The position numbers and the translations under genes were made by a program. A stretch of 21,022 nucleotides of DNA from Suillus spraguei (Eukaryota; Basidiomycota; Agaricomycetes; Boletales; Suillaceae), in contig JABCPU010000933.1 in NCBI GenBank assembly GCA_016800925.1, positions 1-21,022 of the forward strand, written 5' to 3'. Position 1 is the first letter of the stretch; every line of letters begins with the position of its first letter. Positions 16,522 through 21,022 of the stretch are shown here, in pieces. A model generated the notes under the pieces. That model saw only the letters and a list, made by a program, of their open reading frames with translations, was not told where the DNA came from and did no database searches.

Positions 16522-18100
16522 TCATATATCGCAATTGGCATCATAGATGGAATCATAGTCGTCATAGTTAGCGATGTCTTCATCAGCAGCACTTCCCCTA
16601 GCATATAAGCTGCTTCTTCTTCTGCTACAGTCCTCGCTCGTCGACATGCCTTTCTTCGTCGACGATTAATAAGATACTGCTCCCACCTACGAAGTGCATG
16701 ACAAAATCCATCGTCCTTCCCAGTAAGCATAAATGGGGGATCTCCAATATTTGAGGGCAGTAGATAGATGGATGGGTAGGAGCATGTCACAGACAGATTT
16801 GACACTGGTATTCGGGGCAATTCTTTTGCTGATCTCCAACAATGCTACAAAACCAACATTTCATGTTTTCATTGGTGTTGGAGGTAGACATGCATAGTGG
16901 CAATGGTGAGATAATGGGTTTGGGGCTAGTGGATCTGGCGCGCTTCTTTCCTTTTCTTCACGTCATATGACTTAAGGCAAAGGCATTGTTGCGTCTGAGC
17001 TGTGCCTGCTGTTAGTGGTAAGGGTGTATGCCGACGTTGGGAGATCAGGAGTAGTTGCTTGTTCAGCAACCATGAGAAGTTCGTCAGGGGAGGAAGGGGG
17101 CGTTATGCCGAAGTCCTTTACTAGGACTGGTGAGGCAGGGTCCATTGGACCAAATGATGCTGGGATGGACATTGGAGGATGAATATGGAGGTCGCGAAGT
17201 CGAGGACCAAGTGCCACTAACTCAGCGACAGGGACTCCTAACATTTTCGCAGCTTCACACTGCTCGTCTGTACAAGGTTCATATAACCATGCAGGGTGAT
17301 CGTGGGATACGATAACAGGGGACGGTGAGGTAGGTTGTTTAACAGGGGGTGATGAGGTTAGTCGTTCAATAGGAGAAGGAGTTCGTGGGGAAGCGAGGTC
17401 CGCTTGCATTTGCTGCAGATCAGTAATAGCTTCTTCGACTAAATTTCTGGCTGTTCTTGTTTCAACGACTGATTGTTGGATAGTTTTGACGACTGCATTG
17501 GTGAGCTGTCCAATCTCCTGAACAGCAGTATATAAGCCAGCAAAGGCATCAATATTAGAATAAACGCGCAAAGAAGGGGGTGAAGGGACTGGAAGTGGGT
17601 CCGTATCTCTTTCGGAGAGGGATGTCGAGCAACACCTGCTCGGCGTTCGGCCACGATGTGAATAGCTTCTTCAACATCGCTCTCAAAAGAATGGGGAAGC
17701 AACAGCATTGTGTAAGAATGAATGAGTTTCTGTAGATGTAAGATGCGCTGGCGATACATGATTTCTGTAGTTTCATTGATGTTAGTTTCGATGAGGGTGG
17801 CGGTGTGGATGATATTGACGAGAAGTAAAGTGGGAAGGCACCTCTTTCGGTGAGGATTCTCTCAAGCTCGAGAGCGTGTCCTTCGCATAGAAGGGCAGCT
17901 TCAATATAGGAGGTGTTGTCGATTTCAGTGGCAAGGGTTCCATAGTTTTCTGCATTGGAATCAGAGTCATTGTTGGCAATAGTGACAGGGGTGATGTATG
18001 CAGTGGGAAAAGACATTTCGAAAGGCTTTAGTTGATCAAGTGCTTGTGCGGTTTGATTGACTGAAGAATAATCAGAGGGAGTGTTGCTTCTTATAAGCAT
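16522..18100 (-). pseudogene. Extra 3' ORF of the chromovirus, with coiled coil and zinc-knuckle-like end
   Basis: Downstream of the chromodomain and upstream of the polypurine tract the minus strand carries a separate, broken reading frame. It probably starts MSFPTAYITPVTIANND (ATG at 18016-18014) or at 18100, overlapping the pol end. It continues IEAALLCEGHALELERILTE, then, in another frame, YRQRILHLQKLIHSYTML and ESDVEEAIHIVAERRAG. A 199-codon open part (17571-16972) reads YTAVQEIGQLTNAVVKTIQQ, DLQQMQADLASPRTPSPIER and a Pro/Ser-rich tail. Past 16960 come KCWFC and ECQ-type C-x2-C pairs (NCPEYQCQICL), then HAPTHPSIYCP, a double zinc-knuckle-like arrangement. The basic segment LINRRRRKACRRARTVAEEE and the acidic end NYDDYDSIYDANCD follow, stopping at 16524-16522. 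Coiled coil plus knuckle suggests a Gag-like or nucleic-acid-binding protein; this is inference. Confidence 0.6.
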
Positions 18101-18270
18101 TCAGGATTCGAGCAGAGTTCTTTAGGTTCTTTTCTGGGAGCCATTCGTTATCTCCTGATAAATACCCTTTCCAGGAAACAAGATAGTGTCGGCAAATGCC
18201 GGTTCCTTTGTGAGCAAGAATTGCTTCTACTTCATATTCTTCTTCTTCTTCAATAATATCAGGCGATGGT
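18072..18270 (-). CDS. Chromodomain at the C-terminus of pol
   Basis: The frame reads EEEYEVEAILAHKGTGICRH, YLVSWKGYLSGDNEWLPEKN and LKNSARILNAY, with the stop TGA at 18074-18072. The Y-x-VE-x-IL start, the (V/S)WKGY core and the (E/N)-x-W-(L/E)P turn are the usual chromodomain signature. Chromodomains bind histone tails and steer integration of chromoviruses. This part is free of stops, unlike most of pol, so the fold could still be encoded. Confidence 0.85.
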
Positions 18271-18664
18271 TTGGGGAAGTTCAGGCATGTACGTCTGTTT
18301 CGCTATAGGACGATAAGACAGAAGCATGGAAAGTAGGATGAATTTTCCATTGTGGAGGGAGTTTGAGCGTAAATGTGATGGGCGATAAGACATCGATAAT
18401 CAGGAAAGGTCCGTATCATTTTGGTGCAAGTTTCCAGATGGGAGTTTGAGTCTAAGATTAGCAGCAGATAGCCAGACCTTATCTCCAATCTTCCATGGAG
18501 TGTACTTCTCTCCTCGGGATCATTCGGCCATTGTTTGCATCGCAATGTTATGGCAGGCGATTGCTTCTTCTCTTATCTTTTGCAGGGATCTACTCGATCT
18601 TCTGCTGCAGGGACAGATGAGTCAGGGATCAGGTGAGGGATAGTGCGTGGTTCATATCCCATCA

Positions 18665-19330
18665 TTAGATAAAAAGGTGATGCATTCCTTGCATCGTGTT
18701 TTGGTGGTTGTGGACAAATTCGGCGATTGGTAGGTGTTCTATCCAATCTTCAGGGTTATTGCAGCAATAGATGCGCAGGTACATTTCTAGCTCCTGATTG
18801 AGTCGCTCAGTTTGACCATCAGTCTGAGGGTGATAAGCCGTAGATGGGGCGATGACATAGTCGAGAAGTCGGGCAAGCTCCTTGGAGAAGCAGGATAGGA
18901 ACTGCGGACCACGATCAGAGATGACTTTGTCATGGAGTCCAAATTGATGATAGATGGTTTCAAGAATAATTGGCAATGCCTTCGGAAGTGACAGTTTAGT
19001 TTCAGACAAGGGATAAAATTACCCCCTTTGTAAGGCCATGGTCTACCATGACCATGATACTGTCAAAGCCGCCAGAGAAGGGGAGGTCGGTGATAAGATT
19101 GACAGAGACCTGAGAAAAAGGGCGAGTCGCAGATGATGGGATTGGGGTAAGCGAGGTCGAACAGGATGTGTATCCACTTTCATTTGCTGACAAAGGGCGC
19201 AACCCTCGATGTATTTCGAATATAAGAGCCCATAGCGGCCACCAAGCTTCCCTTTTGACGAGTTCTTCTGTTTTGAATCTACCAGGATGTCCCGGGTAGG
19301 ATGATCATGATACCTTTCAGGATATCAGGA
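18665..19330 (-). pseudogene. Integrase domain of pol
   Basis: The N-terminal zinc-binding part is recognisable in pieces: GHPGRFKTEELVKRE and EGCALCQQMKVDTHPVRP (C-x2-C present). The core reads PFSQVSVNLITDLPFSGGFD, then GLHDKVISDRGPQFLS and STAYHPQTDGQTERLNQELE. The Asp in LITDLP, the Asp in ISDRGPQF and the Glu in QTERLNQELE are the DDE triad and all are present. Frame changes occur near 19200 and 19010 and after about 18690. The integrase would insert the element's DNA with a 5-bp staggered cut, which agrees with the duplication around the solo LTR. Confidence 0.85.
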
Positions 19331-19539
19331 TGATGTGCTGGTGGAATGTAGGCACAATTCTTAAAATAGAGGACGTTCTCCTCAATCTTCCAGTCAGAGA
19401 GTGCCGACTTCATAGGGGGAAGGCATACGCCATCCAGAGCGTTGGATGCCATTTTGAAGACGGGGTCGTCGAGGGGGTCAGAGGAAGAAAGACATCCTTT
19501 AGGTCAGTATCAATAAGATGAACGAATAGAGCATCAGGG

Positions 19540-20030
19540 AGAGGGTCTGGTCTTTGTTATCGTCTTTGCCAGAGTCAAGTTGGGCCGACGAGAGAGGGCA
19601 TCGGGTACCGCCAATTTGGTACCTGCAATGTACTGGAGTTCGATGTCGTAAATAGACAGAATTAGTTGCCAACGTGCTTGGCATGGTAAGCTTCTGTGCA
19701 CTTCTAAAGTATAGAAGATTCTTGTGGTCAGTGAACACCAGGACAGGGTGCGGGTTTCCTTCAAGATAATGATACCATTCATTCAATGCCCGGATATGGC
19801 AAGGAGTTCCCATCAAAGATTTGGTAATTGCGTTCTGCGGGGTTCAAAGACTGCGAGAGATATGCCATGGGTGGTAAACACCATTCTCATCAGTCTGTAA
19901 GAGAACTCGCCAGTTGCTACAAGCGAAGCATGGTAGCAATGCAAATTGTTGGGAAGGATCAGGGTTATGAAGTACCAGTTGGGAGTGAAGCATCGTTTCA
20001 GTTCTTCGAAAGTATCCATACATTTGGTTG
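19540..20030 (-). pseudogene. RNase H domain of pol
   Basis: Pieces are [62 protein letters not shown] and [20 protein letters not shown], then PDALSRRP. The order and spacing match the Ty3/Gypsy RNase H and its tether. Where the family has Asp before ASL the codon is CAT (His) at 19932-19930, so a catalytic acid seems lost. Several frame changes are present. Confidence 0.8.
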
Positions 20031-20099
20031 ACCAGTCAAAGGTCTTATCTTTCTTTGTTAATTCGATAAGGGGTCAGGTGATGTCGGAGTAGTGGGAAA

Positions 20100-20975
20100 T
20101 GAACGTGTGGTAGAAGTTGCAAAAGCCGAGGAATGACCTACTTCTTTTACAGATTTTGGGATTGGCCATTCGGCGATTCCCTTGGTTTTGGCGGTGTCCA
20201 ATAGCAACTTGTCCTGGGCGAAATTATCATTCTGAGGTATTCCACTTCTTCTGCATCGAAGGTGCATTTCTCTGCTTTCAGGCACAAATGTTCCTTTCGT
20301 ATCTTCATAAAACCTGTCTTGTCCATTCGCAGTGTTCTGCATAGTTGTAGAGAAAATCAGGATATGTCCATGTAGATAACCATCCATCCTTCATTGATTT
20401 CCTCTGGAAGGTACAATTCATGTATGCTTGGAAAGTTGCGGGGAGTTGCAGAGGCCAAAGAACATGATGTTCGGTTCAAAGAGGCCGAATTCCGTAGTAA
20501 AGCAGCTTTCCAGCGATCATCGGGATGGATGCGTGTTATTATAACCGGACCGAATATCCATTTTCGTAAAGAACTGTGCATTGTGAAGGCGTGCGACGAG
20601 GGAAATAGGAAGTGGGAGCGATAAGCGTTCTTGACTGTCCAATCATTGATGTAGCGATAATCTTGACAGGGACGCAATTCTCCACTCTTCTTTCCCACAA
20701 AGAAGAAGCCACTAGCTTGGGGTGACTTCGATTCTGAGATGAAACCTTTGCAACGTTTTCATCAATAAACATTTTGACAGCAGCGCGTTCTTTTTCCGAT
20801 AGTGGGTAAACCTTAGACGTGCGGGAATAAAACCGGGTTTAGTATCGATCCGATGATCAATACCAGGGCGTTCAGGGGGTAGTTTGTTCAGTCCGTCTTT
20901 AGCAAAGACATCTGCAAAGTCGTGCAATATTCCAGGACCAATTCTTCAAAGGATTTCCTTTTCTTCTCCTTCTCA
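20100..20975 (-). pseudogene. Reverse transcriptase domain of pol
   Basis: Recognisable pieces in order: FADVFAKDGLNKLPPERPGI, KKSGELRPCQDYRYINDWTV, IRIHPDDRWKAA, INEGWMVIYMD, LIFSTTMQ and GIAEWPIPKSVKEV. These match RT motifs of Ty3/Gypsy elements. At the catalytic Y-x-D-D motif the DNA reads ATGGACATATCC, one base short of the expected second Asp codon (junction 20365/20366). The frame is destroyed exactly at the active site. Confidence 0.9.
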
Positions 20976-21022
20976 TCCAAGCAAATTCTGAGCTTTATTG
21001 CTGTATTTTCGGAGGGAGGAAG

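Larger units (their letters stand above)
16013..21022 (-). mobile_element. Ty3/Gypsy chromovirus, 3' part, continuing past the right edge
   Basis: On the minus strand the order is RT, RNase H, integrase, chromodomain, an extra ORF, polypurine tract and 3' LTR. RT before integrase defines Ty3/Gypsy, and the chromodomain defines the chromovirus branch. Gag, protease, primer-binding site and 5' LTR are not in the window. Pol has many frameshifts, so this copy cannot move by itself. Confidence 0.9.
18072..21022 (-). pseudogene. pol: Chromovirus pol polyprotein, 3' part, multiply frameshifted
   Basis: The coding signal jumps among all three minus-strand frames from the right edge to the stop at 18072. 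The first visible part, DVFAKDGLNKLPPERPGIDH, is the usual lead-in to RT in this branch, so gag and protease lie outside. Between the integrase core and the chromodomain (18270-18660) there are pieces such as PQWKIHPTFHAS in broken frames. Many small indels and no single long frame show that this copy has been inactive for some time. Domain entries follow separately. Confidence 0.9.

Noticed and set aside
1..21022. tRNA or rRNA genes
   Set aside because: I looked for B-box-like and cloverleaf sequences and for conserved rRNA words by eye and found none that held up; a covariance-model search would be decisive.

Overview
The window looks like gene-poor, transposon-rich DNA from a mushroom-forming basidiomycete (Agaricomycetes). 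Supporting signs are many short introns (40-63 nt, GT...AG), chromovirus-type Ty3/Gypsy sequence, a polyporopepsin-like aspartic protease and a TPR/HET-domain protein of a type I associate, from memory, with Boletales. Boletales is a reasonable guess, not a proven one. Almost every recognisable gene is broken, so the stretch reads as a graveyard of gene copies and mobile elements rather than an operating gene cluster.

Layout. 1-2.6 kb: two divergent intron-containing hypothetical genes, an acidic one on the minus strand with a duplicated exon-intron unit and a basic, nuclear-like one on the plus strand with one frame break. 2.9-3.3 kb: a degenerate minisatellite built on GGCCCACC. 3.4-5.3 kb: an unrecognised 239-codon ORF with an (AAC)9 tract, a segment repeated in inverted orientation 2.6 kb away, and dispersed repeat A, whose start resembles an LTR. 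5.4-5.7 kb: a short minus-strand fragment resembling the N-terminus of a transposase-type protein. 7.24-8.12 kb: an intron-containing fragment of the 5'-3' exoribonuclease XRN1. 8.2-10.25 kb: a decayed TPR + HET-domain gene. 10.53-11.15 kb: a solo LTR with a perfect 5-bp target-site duplication. 11.3-12.65 kb: a decayed aspartic protease on the minus strand. 13.0-15.4 kb: minus-strand hypothetical coding segments with repeated exon units. 15.5-16.0 kb: repeats B and A nested in one another. 16.0 kb to the right edge: the 3' part of a minus-strand chromovirus (RT, RNase H, integrase, chromodomain, an extra 3' ORF, polypurine tract, 3' LTR), running off the window.

The strongest inferences are these. 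The HET, protease, XRN1 and pol relics carry independent nonsense or frameshift lesions, so long-term neglect is more likely than sequencing error. The LTRs at 10.5 and 16.0 kb belong to one family but not to one insertion. Insertions are nested B, then A, then chromovirus. The least explained items are the extra 3' ORF of the chromovirus and the two acidic genes that grow by exon-intron duplication. All identifications were made by eye from translated peptides; no database search was run.
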